From Alphaproteobacteria bacterium (lineage in GTDB: Bacteria > Pseudomonadota > Alphaproteobacteria > Rhizobiales > JAJFHC01): a stretch of 64,000 nucleotides of DNA. Made by a program: the position numbers and the translations under genes. Where the stretch lies: the NCBI GenBank assembly GCA_021775805.1, contig JAJFHD010000059.1, positions 1 through 64,000 on the forward strand, read 5' to 3'. Below are positions 48,388 through 58,039 of the stretch, piece by piece. The notes under the pieces were generated by a model, which was not told where the DNA came from, did not search any database, and saw only the letters and a program-made list of their open reading frames with translations. Numbering within the stretch: the stretch's first letter is position 1; each line of letters opens with the position of its first letter.

Positions 48388-50706
48388 ATGCGTATATGGT
48401 TTGGGGTTCTTTCGCTGATATTGACCGTTTTCGTTGCGGTTGGCAGCATCATCGTCTCCGGAAACGGTTTTGTGTCCTCGGCACAAGCGCAATCGAGCGT
48501 CGTGATCAGCCGAATCGCTGTGGAGGGCAACCACAGGCTGGAAGCGGAAACGGTTCGCTCATATATGCAGATTGCGCCCGGTGACCGCTACGATCCGGAA
48601 CGAATCGACCAGTCGCTGCAGACGCTGTTCAGAACCGGACTGTTTTCCGATGTGAGCATAAATCTGCGGGGTAAGATCCTGGTGGTTTCTGTCGAGGAAA
48701 ACCCCATCATCAACCGGGTCGGGTTTGAAGGGAACAGCGAGCTTGACGATGACGCGTTGCGCAAGGAAGTCGAACTGCGCCCACGGGTTGTCTTTACCCG
48801 TGCCCGGGCACAATCAGATGCGCAGAGAATAATCGCGCTCTATCGCCGTTCGGGCCGTTTTTCCGCCACCGTTGAACCGAAAATCATCAAGCTTTCGCAG
48901 AACCGTGTCGATCTTGTGTACGAAATTCACGACGGTCCGGTGACGAAGATCGAAAGAATTAACTTCGTCGGCAACCGCGCGTTCAGCGACTCGCAACTGC
49001 GCGGCGCCATTTCGACATCCGAATCACGGTGGTGGAAGTTTCTGACATCGACGGACAGCTACGACCCGGATCGCTTGAATTTTGACCGCGAGTTGCTGCG
49101 CCGGCACTACCTTCGTAACGGCTATGCCGATTTCAAAGTGCTTTCGTCGACCGCGGAACTGGCCCGTGACGGCAAAAGCTTTTTCATCACGTTCACTGTC
49201 GATGAAGGCGTTCAGTACGAATTCGGCAAATCCTCGGTAAGCACGGTGGTGCCGTCACTCCAGGTTGAAGAACTGGAAACCGTCATCAAGTCGGAAGAAG
49301 GCAGTACTTACGATGCGACAGACGTCGACAAGACGATCGAGGAACTGACGATCGAAGCCGGCAAGGCGGGCTTTGCGTTTGCCCAGATTCGGCCACGAGC
49401 CGAGCGAAATGAAGAAGCTCAGACCATAGACATCGTTTACGAAGTTCAGGAAGGCCCACGGGTCTATATCGAGCGAATCGATATCGTCGGCAACGTGCGG
49501 ACACTGGACGAGGTTGTACGCCGCGAAATCAGGCTTGTGGAAGGCGATGCTTATAATCGGGTGCTCGTCGACCGCGCGCGGCGGAGAATCACGGCGCTCG
49601 ATTTCTTCGGGAAGATCGACATCAAGGAATCGCCCGGTAGCGCGCCGGACAAGATCATCCTGATTGTCGAGGTGGAAGAGAAGTCGACCGGTTCGCTTGC
49701 CTTCGGAGCGGGTTTCTCGACCGCGGAAACCATCCTCGGCGATATCACCTTGAGTGAGCGGAACTTCCTGGGTCGTGGTCAGTTCGTCCGTCTACGGACA
49801 TCGTTGAGCTTCAAACGGCAGCAAGTCGATTTCCGTTTCACCGAGCCCTATTTCCTCGGCAAGCGCATGTCGTTCGGTGTCGATATTTATGCGACCGAGA
49901 CGGATCTGCAGGACGAATCATCGTTCGACAGCCGCCAGATCGGTGCCGGATTGCGCCTGGGCTTCCCGTTGTCTGAAAACACGTCGGTGACGACCCGGTA
50001 TTCGTTCACCAACGACGACATCCGTGACGTCGATACCGCCAATGCATCGTTGGCAATCATCCAGTCTGCAGGACAATCCAACACGTCGTTGTTCGGCTAT
50101 TCGATTTCCTATGACACGCTTGATTCTCCGGTTGATCCCACAAACGGGGTCAGGGCGTCATTCGATCAGGATTTCGCCGGTCTGGGTGGAGACGTTTTCT
50201 TTGTCCGCTCGAGTGTCAAGGGTACCTACTACAAGAGTGTGTGGGACGGTGTTGTCGGTCTGGTGCGCGGTAGTGCCGGGTACATCACCGGCTGGAACGG
50301 CGACAATACGCGCATTGTGGATCGCTTCTTCAAGGGCGGAGACAGCTTCCGCGGGTTTGAGCGTTCGGGGATTGGTCCGCGCGATATCGGTGCAACCAAT
50401 GCAGATGCTCTGGGCGGACAGGCCTTTGCGATCGGCACCGCGGAAGTCACTTTCCCGGTTGGACTGCCCGATGAACTGGGCGTGCGCGGTGCCCTGTTCA
50501 CGGATGTTGGTACGCTCTTTGATGCGCCAAATTCAGGTGCCACCACACTACGAGGAAACAGCGCGGATCTGCGGATGTCGGTTGGCGCAAGTATTCTGTG
50601 GTCGTCTCCGGTTGGTCCATTGCGTTTCGATTTGGCTGAAGCAATTCTTAAAGAGTCTTTCGACAAGACCGAGTTCTTCAGATTCAGCGTGGGTACACGT
50701 TTCTAG
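48388..50706 (+). CDS. bamA: Outer membrane assembly factor BamA
   Basis: A 772-residue Omp85 protein that inserts beta-barrel proteins into the outer membrane. It has a signal peptide ending near SSAQAQS (about 35), then five POTRA repeats (about 38-440; the first starts VVISRIAVEGNHRLEAET) and a 16-strand barrel. The conserved lid-lock loop is FRGFERSGIGPRDIG and the C-terminal aromatic ends KTEFFRFSVGTRF. Its presence shows a true outer membrane. lpxD, which normally follows, is missing. Confidence 0.96.
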   Translation: MRIWFGVLSLILTVFVAVGSIIVSGNGFVSSAQAQSSVVISRIAVEGNHRLEAETVRSYMQIAPGDRYDPERIDQSLQTLFRTGLFSDVSINLRGKILVVSVEENPIINRVGFEGNSELDDDALRKEVELRPRVVFTRARAQSDAQRIIALYRRSGRFSATVEPKIIKLSQNRVDLVYEIHDGPVTKIERINFVGNRAFSDSQLRGAISTSESRWWKFLTSTDSYDPDRLNFDRELLRRHYLRNGYADFKVLSSTAELARDGKSFFITFTVDEGVQYEFGKSSVSTVVPSLQVEELETVIKSEEGSTYDATDVDKTIEELTIEAGKAGFAFAQIRPRAERNEEAQTIDIVYEVQEGPRVYIERIDIVGNVRTLDEVVRREIRLVEGDAYNRVLVDRARRRITALDFFGKIDIKESPGSAPDKIILIVEVEEKSTGSLAFGAGFSTAETILGDITLSERNFLGRGQFVRLRTSLSFKRQQVDFRFTEPYFLGKRMSFGVDIYATETDLQDESSFDSRQIGAGLRLGFPLSENTSVTTRYSFTNDDIRDVDTANASLAIIQSAGQSNTSLFGYSISYDTLDSPVDPTNGVRASFDQDFAGLGGDVFFVRSSVKGTYYKSVWDGVVGLVRGSAGYITGWNGDNTRIVDRFFKGGDSFRGFERSGIGPRDIGATNADALGGQAFAIGTAEVTFPVGLPDELGVRGALFTDVGTLFDAPNSGATTLRGNSADLRMSVGASILWSSPVGPLRFDLAEAILKESFDKTEFFRFSVGTRF

Positions 50707-50893
50707 TCAGAATCATACATACGGTTTTGAACTGGAGAACATCTAGTTTCATCGTACCAATCGACGGCCACAGACGGCGACTCAGCATTTGCGAAGACAT
50801 CGTGCTTGTTGTCTGGTCATCTGCAACGCAATGTCCTGTTGGACGACAGATTGGCACTAAAGTTGACGTATGTCGGAATAGCTTGGGGGAGAC

Positions 50894-51379
50894 ATGAGCG
50901 AGCGTTCTGAAGCAACCGATTTCGGAACCGCCGATATAAGTCGGGTTATGGAACTACTGCCACACCGGTACCCGTTCCTGATGATCGACCGAATTGTCGA
51001 TATGCATGAAGATATCTCTGCGACAGGCATCAAGAATGTCACGATCAATGAGCCGTACTTTCAGGGACATTTTCCCGGAAATCCCGTGATGCCCGGTGTC
51101 TTGATGATAGAGGCTATGGCTCAGACGGCTGGCGGCTTGGTCATATCGCACAGAAACACCGAGACCGGCGAGAGTGACGCGGCCAAGATTGTCTATTTCA
51201 TGACAATCGACAAGGCGCGCTTCAGACGCCCGGTTGTGCCTGGTGACACGGTTCACTTTCACGTCTCGCTTCTTCGCAAACGCGCCAACGTATGGAAATA
51301 TTCCGGCGAAGCGAAGGTTGACGGCAAATTGGTTGCGCAGGCGGAGATCAGCGCCATGATTGCCGACGCCGAGCAATAA
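50894..51379 (+). CDS. fabZ: 3-hydroxyacyl-[acyl-carrier-protein] dehydratase
   Basis: A 161-residue hot-dog-fold dehydratase of fatty acid synthesis. The catalytic His lies in [19 protein letters not shown] together with the catalytic Glu; [14 protein letters not shown] is the other family segment. Normal length, good ribosome binding site GGGGGAG. In nearly all relatives fabZ sits between lpxD and lpxA; here neither is present. Confidence 0.95.
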   Translation: MSERSEATDFGTADISRVMELLPHRYPFLMIDRIVDMHEDISATGIKNVTINEPYFQGHFPGNPVMPGVLMIEAMAQTAGGLVISHRNTETGESDAAKIVYFMTIDKARFRRPVVPGDTVHFHVSLLRKRANVWKYSGEAKVDGKLVAQAEISAMIADAEQ

Positions 51380-51479
51380 GCGAAGCCGCGTTTTGACGTT
51401 AAGGCGCTTCGCGTTTTACCGGCCCCATCAATTCAGTTGTGTCGGTCCCGGATATCCACAAATACTGCCTTGTACGTGT

Positions 51480-51597
51480 TTGACACGGACATCTCCAGAA
51501 TTGCAGCGCAGCAGATCCTCGTGTCGGCGCACGAGGACGACTGATTGGAAGGGTGGTAGGACCAACCTTGCCATTCTGCACTGGGATCAGCTTCAGG
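51480..51597 (-). repeat. Two-copy intergenic element, copy B
   Basis: The inverted counterpart of 33145-33254. Its blocks are TTGACACGGACATCT (51480-51494), the 21-base hairpin block (51516-51536) and GGATCAGCTTCAGG (51584-51597). The middle spacer is 21 bases, the same as in copy A. On the plus strand one frame reads YVFDTDIS...ILVSAHEDD then stop, similar to the peptide on the minus strand of copy A. That frame is in phase with fabZ and has no ATG of its own. Confidence 0.6.
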
Positions 51598-51791
51598 AGC
51601 GAAATCTATATTATAGCAACATGGGTTAAGAGCCTGTCTGCACTGTTGCTGTGCGACCCTGTGCCGGGTAAAGCCGTCAGGCGATTGGGAGTTGTTGAAT
51701 TCTTTATTCGGTGCTCCGGTTGGTTGGAGCAAATGCGGCACTCCAGCTGCGGCCCGTTCGCGGCTGAAGAGAGTTGTCTGAAGGTTGCTGC

Positions 51792-51810
51792 CGGGCGGCA
51801 CCGAGCCGCC
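51792..51810 (-). terminator. Hairpin at the 3' end of gltA
   Basis: A perfect 7-bp stem GGGCGGC / GCCGCCC with a 5-base loop, 30 bases after the gltA stop on the minus strand. There is no T-run, so it is a stability hairpin or a weak terminator. Confidence 0.45.
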
Positions 51811-51839
51811 CGACTGCTAAGCCTTGATCAGCGAGGTGT

Positions 51840-53144
51840 CTATCTCTCGGACATCGGCGTATAGCTGCGTTCCGAATAACCGGTGTACACTTGGCGCGGT
51901 CTGCCGATCTTTTGTTTGGGATCCTCGATCATTTCTGTCCACTGAGCGAGCCATCCGACCGTACGGGCCAGAGCAAACAGAACCGTGAACATGGTTGTCG
52001 GAAATCCCAGCGCTTTGAGTGTTATGCCTGAATAGAAGTCGATGTTCGGATACAGGCGTTTTTCGATGAAATACTCATCCTCCAATGCGATACGTTCAAG
52101 TTCCATGGCGACCGCGAGAAGGGGGTCGTTGCGCACGCCGAGAACGTCCAGGACCTCGTGAGTCGTCTTCTGCATGACGCGGGCGCGCGGGTCGTAGTTC
52201 TTGTAGACCCGGTGTCCAAATCCCATCAACCTGAACGGGTCGCTCTTGTCTTTGGCCCGTTTGACGAATTCGGGAATGCGATCGACCGAGCCAATCTCCG
52301 AAAGCATGTTCAGAGCGGCTTCATTCGCACCGCCATGAGCCGGGCCCCACAAACAGGCGATGCCAGCCGCGATGCAGGCAAATGGGTTGGCACCGGAGGA
52401 TCCGGCCAGACGCACCGTGGACGTTGACGCGTTCTGCTCATGGTCGGCATGAAGGATAAAGATGCGATCCATTGCGCGGGCGAGAACCGGATCGGCCTTG
52501 AACTCCTCGCACGGTACTGCAAAACACATGCTCAGGAAGTTGCTGGCATAACCGAGATCGTTGCGTGGATAAATAAACGGCTGCCCGACGTAATATTTGT
52601 AGGCCATTGCCGCGATCGTTGGCATCTTGGCAATCATCCGGCGAATTGCAACCATGCGCTGGTGAGGATCGTTGATGTCCGTCGAGTCATGATAGAAAGC
52701 CGACATCGCCCCAACCACACCACACATGATCGCCATCGGATGGGCATCGCGTCTGAACCCGGTGTAGAAGCGGGCCATTTGTTCATGGGTCATGGTGTGA
52801 TAGGTGATCGCGGTCTCAAATTCAGTGCGCTGCACTTCATTTGGCAGCTCGCCGTAGATCAGCAGATAACACGTCTCGAGAAAATCGCCATGATCGGCGA
52901 GCTGTTCAATCGGGTATCCCCGGTAGAGCAGAATGCCTTCATCGCCGTCGATATAGGTTATTTGTGACTCGCAACTTGCGGTCGACGTAAAGCCCGGATC
53001 ATAGGTGAAGGTGTCCGACTCCCGGTAGAGAGAGGTTATGTCGATCGCACTTGGTCCAACACTCCCGTCGTAAACCGGAAGTTCGTACGATTTACCGTCC
53101 AACGTCAGGCTGGCCGTTTTGTCCGCTGTTTTCATTGAGCTCAT
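51840..53144 (-). CDS. gltA: Citrate synthase
   Basis: A 434-residue type II (hexameric) citrate synthase, the entry enzyme of the TCA cycle. Catalytic His residues are in [15 protein letters not shown] and [14 protein letters not shown]. The region [17 protein letters not shown] and a C-terminal Arg/Asp region complete the active site. The ATG at 53144 follows AAGGAAAGG at suitable spacing; an ATG at 53177 would add 11 charged residues ahead of this site. The position beside gltX is conserved. Confidence 0.95.
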   Translation of the reverse strand: MSSMKTADKTASLTLDGKSYELPVYDGSVGPSAIDITSLYRESDTFTYDPGFTSTASCESQITYIDGDEGILLYRGYPIEQLADHGDFLETCYLLIYGELPNEVQRTEFETAITYHTMTHEQMARFYTGFRRDAHPMAIMCGVVGAMSAFYHDSTDINDPHQRMVAIRRMIAKMPTIAAMAYKYYVGQPFIYPRNDLGYASNFLSMCFAVPCEEFKADPVLARAMDRIFILHADHEQNASTSTVRLAGSSGANPFACIAAGIACLWGPAHGGANEAALNMLSEIGSVDRIPEFVKRAKDKSDPFRLMGFGHRVYKNYDPRARVMQKTTHEVLDVLGVRNDPLLAVAMELERIALEDEYFIEKRLYPNIDFYSGITLKALGFPTTMFTVLFALARTVGWLAQWTEMIEDPKQKIGRPRQVYTGYSERSYTPMSER

Positions 53145-53185
53145 ATGGACACCTTTCCTTTTTCCATTCTCATACATACGTCATG

Positions 53186-53198
53186 GTGCATTGTGCAC
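53186..53198. promoter_or_regulatory. Palindrome upstream of gltA
   Basis: A perfect inverted repeat GTGCA-TTG-TGCAC, 42 bases before the gltA start codon. It overlaps the presumed 5' leader and lies near a -35-like TTGAAA on the minus strand. The size and symmetry fit a dimeric regulator, but none is identified. Confidence 0.3.
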
Positions 53199-53311
53199 TG
53201 CAGTAAATAATTTTTCAAATTTTTGTTCCCGAGTCGTGAAAGCATAAGTATTTGAAACTAAAATAGTATCGTCAATCTTCGGCACACAAAAGATTTGTGC
53301 AATGCGCAACA

Positions 53312-54742
53312 TCAGCCGCTTGCACCTGTTTGGTCCCCAAGTCTGGCCAACGTCTCCTCCTTGCCGAGAAGGGATAGGACATCAAAAATTCCCGGTGAAA
53401 CAGCCGTGCCTGCGAGAGCTGCGCGCAGAGGCTGCGCCACCATGCCAAGTTTGAGCCCACGGTCTTCGACGAACCGGTGAACCATGGCTTCCAGGCTGCC
53501 GACAGACCAGTCCTCAAGATCCACAAGGTGCTCGACAAGCTGGCCAAGGACCTCGCGGCCGCCAGAGTCGAGCGCCTTCTGCAATTTCGGTTCAATTTCG
53601 ATTGGACGCGATGCAAACAGAAATGCCGTGCCCCTCAATAGATCGCTCAAGACCTTGGCACGTTCACGAACGGCGGGAACGGCCTCACGAAGCCGGTCCG
53701 AGGCCTCTGCCGTCTGATACGGTGACGTATCGAAGTCGCAATCCAGTTCGGGCAACGTCGCCACGAGTGTGTCGGTCAGGGCGTCGCTGTCCATCGTGCG
53801 AATGTAATGGCCATTGAGATGCTCCAGTTTTGCAAAATCAAAACGTGCCGCACCCTTGCCCACATTCGCCAGGCTGAACCACTCGATCATCTGCGTCATC
53901 GAAATGATTTCATCGTCACCATGGCTCCAGCCCAGCCGGACCAGATAGTTTCTAACGGCCTGGGGCAGATATCCCATCGACCGGTAGGCCTCGACGCCGA
54001 GCGCACCATGCCTTTTGGAAAGTTTTGCACCGTCGGCACCGTGGATCAGCGGAATGTGCGCGAACACCGGGACCGGCCATCCGAGTGCTTGAAAAATCAA
54101 TGTCTGCTTGGCTGCGTTCGTCAAATGGTCGTCACCACGAATAACATGGCTGACCTCCATGTCATGATCGTCCACGACAACCGACAACATGTAGGTCGGC
54201 GACCCGTCGCTTCTGAGCAGAATTAGATCGTCGAGTTGGTCGTTCGACGTGGAAACAAGACCCTGAACCTGGTCCAGGATCTCGGTCTTGCCCTCGAGCG
54301 GCGCGCGAAATCGGACAACCGGTTTGATTCCTTCCGGCGCTTCGGACGAATCACGGTCGCGCCAGGTGCCGTCATACTTGGGCGCGCGTCCTCCCGCCCG
54401 GGCGCGTTCCCGCATGGCATCGAGCTCTTCTGGACTGCAGTAACACCGGTAGGCATGGCCGCTTGCCAGCAGGTGGTCGACAATCTCTCTGTGGCGGTCA
54501 CCTTGTGCATGCTGAAAAACCGGATCGCCGTCCCAGTCCAGTTCCAGCCAGCGCAGACCGTCCAGAATGGCCTCAATGGCGGCATCGGTTGAGCGGGCCC
54601 GGTCGGTGTCTTCAATGCGCAGAAGCATGCGTCCGCCGTTCGCCTTTGCGTACAGCCAGTTGAAAAGCGCCGTCCGGGCGCCACCGATGTGCAGGAATCC
54701 GGTGGGTGATGGGGCAAATCGAGTGACGACAGGATTTGACAT
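53312..54742 (-). CDS. gltX: Glutamyl-tRNA synthetase
   Basis: A 476-residue class I aminoacyl-tRNA synthetase. The HIGH motif reads [20 protein letters not shown] and the KMSKS motif reads AKLSKRHG, followed by an anticodon-binding domain. Alphaproteobacteria often carry two GltX copies, one acting on tRNA-Gln for transamidation; which type this is cannot be said with certainty. Confidence 0.95.
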   Translation of the reverse strand: MSNPVVTRFAPSPTGFLHIGGARTALFNWLYAKANGGRMLLRIEDTDRARSTDAAIEAILDGLRWLELDWDGDPVFQHAQGDRHREIVDHLLASGHAYRCYCSPEELDAMRERARAGGRAPKYDGTWRDRDSSEAPEGIKPVVRFRAPLEGKTEILDQVQGLVSTSNDQLDDLILLRSDGSPTYMLSVVVDDHDMEVSHVIRGDDHLTNAAKQTLIFQALGWPVPVFAHIPLIHGADGAKLSKRHGALGVEAYRSMGYLPQAVRNYLVRLGWSHGDDEIISMTQMIEWFSLANVGKGAARFDFAKLEHLNGHYIRTMDSDALTDTLVATLPELDCDFDTSPYQTAEASDRLREAVPAVRERAKVLSDLLRGTAFLFASRPIEIEPKLQKALDSGGREVLGQLVEHLVDLEDWSVGSLEAMVHRFVEDRGLKLGMVAQPLRAALAGTAVSPGIFDVLSLLGKEETLARLGDQTGASG

Positions 54743-55107
54743 GCTCTTTCAAGTGTCTCCAGGTTGACTGAACCACAAAGCTATACCGGGACGCGACCGA
54801 GAATGTCTTACCAACATCACTGTGATGGCAGGAACGACCGCCAAGCGCGTATTTGACAGGTGTGTGCTGGGTGCACGCAAGAGCCAAGGCTTTGATCGGT
54901 TCGTACGGTCAGTATAAGCGAGACCGATTAATACCACATGACGACGTGTTCTGTAATCCCCGATAAGAGACTGCGCCGAAACCGGCAATACCGGAGCGGA
55001 ATTGCGAACATCAATCGTAGTTCCGGACAGCCGCGCATACCGGCCTGCGGGATATCTCCGACAGTTGTTGAAATTCAGGACCGTACAAAACTGAACAGAA
55101 GTGGGTC
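54743..55107. other. Gene-free stretch between divergent gltX and comEC
   Basis: These 365 bases separate two divergent genes and should hold both promoters. I see no open frame I would support, no clear hairpin with a T-run and no confident -35/-10 pair. Confidence 0.5.
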
Positions 55108-57189
55108 ATGCCCATGCCCGGTTGGGTCGCAAACAGATTGGAGCGGGAGAGGGCGCAGTGGTTTCTGTGGTCGCCTGTGGGTTTTGCGCTCGGCAGCGGC
55201 ATCTATTTGGGTCAGGTCAATGAACCGCCGGTTCTGTTGCTTGCGCTGCTAGGGGCGATATTTTTTGTGGTTTTGCTGCTGAGTTTCGGACGCAGCTTTG
55301 GGTTTCCCGCCCTTATGTTCCTCACAGTCATTGCCGGCTTCTGTGCCTGTACAATACGAACAGCTTATCTGGCGACACCGGTCCTGAAGCGGGACATCAG
55401 GGCAACCAACGTAGACGGCTGGATAGAGAAGGTCGAAACGCGCCCGTCGGGCGGCCGCCGGTTGGTGGTCAATGTCATCAGCATCGAAAAGCTCGATCGC
55501 ATGCTGTGGCCGCGTCGAGTTCAACTGACCGATCGCATAGCCCGTACCCCGTTGTATGCCGGCGACAAAGTCCGAATCCTCGCGCGGGTCCTGTCACCGC
55601 CGGGACCGGTTGCACCGGGCGCCTTCGACTATGTTCGCTACAACTGGTTTCGTGGGATCGGTGCCGGCGGATTTGCTCTGGCTGATCCAGTCAAACTCAC
55701 AGGAGGCCGAAAAGCCCCTCTGCCATTACGGATATCGACGGCGGTGACGAAGTTTCGATATGCTCTCTCCCGGCATATCCGCCGGGCCGTGCCGGGAGCT
55801 GCAGGTGATCTCGTCGCCGCATTGATCACCGGCGACCGGTCTGGTCTGGACGAAGGGTTGCTCAGACGTCTGCGAGAGGCCGGCCTTGCCCACCTCCTGG
55901 CCATTTCCGGGTTGCATATGTCACTGGTGGCTGGAACTCTTTATCAGGCCGTCAGGCGCACGTTGTCGGTCATCACCACGGCAACGTGCGGACGAACCGA
56001 AAAGAAAACCGCCGCCGTGGTTGCCTGGCTTGGCGCAGCGTCCTATCTGGTCCTGTCCGGCGCTGCGGTCTCAACCCAGAGAGCGTTTGTAATGCTCTCC
56101 GTCATGTGCCTTGCGATCGTACTAGACCGCCAGGCGATCACTATGCGCAATCTTGCTGTCGCCGCCTGGCTGGTCATCCTGCCCACGCCGGAAAGTGTGA
56201 TTGAACCAGGCCTTCAGATGTCCTTCGTTACCGTCGCAGTGCTGATATTTTTCTATCAGGAAATCAGGAAACATCGCTTCCGACGGCCGACACCCGGACG
56301 GCGCAGCTATATCGCAAAGGGGCTCACTGGCGTTACATCGGTGGCCATGACGACGATTGTGGCCGGCATTGCAACCGCACCGATAGCGGCCTTTCACTTT
56401 CACAAGGTCTCCGCTTACAGTCTGGCAGCGAACATCGTCTCGGTCCCGATTGTTGGGTTGTTTGTCATGCCGTTTTCCCTGGCGGGCACACTTCTCGTGC
56501 CCTTTGGACTGGACCAGCCATTCCTGAGTGCGGCAGCCATGGCGACGGACGTCGTCATCCTCGTCGCGTCAATCGTATCCGGTTGGGAAGGGGCGGTTGT
56601 CGCCGTACCGGCGATCCCGTACTCATCGATTCTGGTCATCGTGACCGGCCTGTTCTGGCTTGTATTGTGGTGTGGAAACTGGCGGTGATATGGGTTGCCG
56701 GCAATCCTGGCGGGTTTGGCGATGACGAACATGACGGTCCGCCCGGACATCCTTGTCGATGAAAACGGGCGGAATATTGCCGTAAGGAACCACAATGAAA
56801 AACTGGCGCTCGCGTCTTCAAGACGAGCCCGGTTCGTCACAGGTAAATGGCTTGTCCGGGATGGTGACCTAAGCGATCTGGCAACGGCAACCGCCCGTTA
56901 CGGGATATCCTGCGATCCCCTGGGGTGTATCGGCCATACCGCCGATGGCCACCGGATTGCCTATGTCCGCAACCAGGCGATTCTCGAAGAAGAATGCAGG
57001 CTGGCCATCGTCGTTATTTCAAACCGCAACATCGATCGTCGCCGTTGTCGTGGGCCGACCGTCATTATCGACCGCCGCGATCTGAAACTACATGGCGCGC
57101 ATGCGCTGACCTTTGAGGGGGCCAAAATCCGGATACGCCGCGCCCGGCAGGTGCTCGGAAATCGGCCTTGGGTGCCGTCGGGACCCTGA
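55108..57189 (+). pseudogene. comEC: ComEC/Rec2-family protein gene interrupted by one in-frame TGA
   Basis: Codons 1-526 encode an N-terminal DUF4131-type region and the polytopic competence domain (ALITGDRSGLDEGLLRRLRE, HLLAISGLHMSLVAG), a channel for single-stranded DNA uptake. A TGA at 56686-56688 follows WCGNWR. The same frame then stays open for another 167 codons. They encode what looks like the usual alphaproteobacterial ComEC C-terminus (DILVDENGRNIAVRN, KLALASSRRARFV, DPLGCIG, DRRDLKLHGAHALTFEG). No new start with a ribosome binding site follows the TGA. A TGG-to-TGA change is the simplest explanation. The truncated 526-residue product keeps all membrane helices and may still be made. 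Confidence 0.75.
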
Positions 57190-57201
57190 TCGGCAGGGCA
57201 T

Positions 57202-57909
57202 TCAATACTGCCGTATCAGGCCGACGAGCTTTCCCTGGACCCGGATCCGGTCTGGACCGAATATCCGGGTTTCGTAGGCCGGGTTTGCCGCTTCAAGAGC
57301 GATCGAATCGCCCTTGCGCCGGAGTCGCTTAAGCGTCGCTTCCTCATCGTCCACAAGCGCGACGACAATTTCGCCATTACTCGCGATATCGCATTTCTGG
57401 ATGACAACCGTGTCACCGTCGAAAATTCCGGCGTCAATCATTGAATCGCCTTGCACGCCGAGCGCGTAGTGTTCGCCCTTGCCAAGCAATTCCGGCGGCA
57501 CGGAGATGTTGTGAGTGTGGTCCTGGATGGCTGAAATCGGCGTTCCGGCTGCGATCCGCCCCATCATGGGTACGACCGCGGATGCGTTTTGTGCTTCGGT
57601 GCTGGCCATCGGTGCAGCCGGCGCGCGACCCAGAGAACCTTCGATCACACTAGGCGAGAAACCGCGTCTGCCGGAGGCCACACCGGCCCTTGCCGATTCG
57701 GGCAACTTGACAATTTCAAGCGCCCTGGCGCGATGGGGCAGGCGTCTTATGAAGCCTCGCTCTTCAAGCGCCGTGATCAGGCGATGAATTCCAGACTTGG
57801 ACCGCAGGTCCAGTGCTTCCTTCATTTCGTCGTAGGACGGCGGAATACCGGCTTCCTTGAGCCTCTCGTGGATAAACATCAACAATTCATGCTGCTTGCG
57901 CGTCAACAT
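57202..57909 (-). CDS. lexA: LexA repressor
   Basis: A 235-residue SOS repressor and self-cleaving serine protease. The N-terminal winged helix starts [20 protein letters not shown] with recognition region [20 protein letters not shown]. The cleavage site is in the AAGTPIS segment, the nucleophile Ser in [13 protein letters not shown] and the catalytic Lys in [13 protein letters not shown]. The ATG at 57909 with GGGGA upstream is chosen; upstream in-frame codons overlap the promoter. An SOS box in the promoter indicates autoregulation. Confidence 0.97.
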   Translation of the reverse strand: MLTRKQHELLMFIHERLKEAGIPPSYDEMKEALDLRSKSGIHRLITALEERGFIRRLPHRARALEIVKLPESARAGVASGRRGFSPSVIEGSLGRAPAAPMASTEAQNASAVVPMMGRIAAGTPISAIQDHTHNISVPPELLGKGEHYALGVQGDSMIDAGIFDGDTVVIQKCDIASNGEIVVALVDDEEATLKRLRRKGDSIALEAANPAYETRIFGPDRIRVQGKLVGLIRQY

Positions 57910-57965
57910 GGCATTTCCCCGCCATTTGGATCTCTGGGAGATCGGACTAGAACAAAACAAAAACA

Positions 57966-57994
57966 TTCATACATGTTCTATTTATGTTCGACAA
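57966..57994 (-). promoter_or_regulatory. lexA promoter with LexA box in the spacer
   Basis: On the minus strand, a -35 TTGTCG (57989-57994) and a -10 TATGAA (57966-57971) are 17 bases apart. The plus strand shows GTTC (57975-57978), 7 bases, GTTC (57986-57989): the alphaproteobacterial LexA box, placed to block RNA polymerase. A degenerate second copy, GAAC-N7-AAAC, lies at 57950-57964 between promoter and gene. Confidence 0.85.
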
Positions 57995-58039
57995 GGGCTA
58001 ATGAACAGTTAAGGCAGCTCGGGAACCGCCGCTGTGCTT

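Larger units (their letters stand above)
51380..51839. other. Gene-free stretch between convergent fabZ and gltA
   Basis: These 460 bases lie where lpxA-lpxI-lpxB would be expected. I find no hexapeptide-repeat (LpxA), LpxI or LpxB-like coding fragment in any frame. The stretch contains copy B of the two-copy element (51480-51597) and a perfect hairpin (51792-51810) next to the gltA 3' end. Confidence 0.6.

Noticed and set aside
51433-51801. Minus-strand 122-codon open frame in the fabZ-gltA gap
   Set aside because: No ribosome binding site and a composition unlike the neighbours. Its end matches copy A of the repeat, but there the frame is broken, so it is treated as part of the repeat element.
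56686-56688. Selenocysteine insertion at the comEC TGA
   Set aside because: ComEC is not a selenoprotein family, the position is normally not a Cys, and I see no obvious insertion-element hairpin directly after the TGA.
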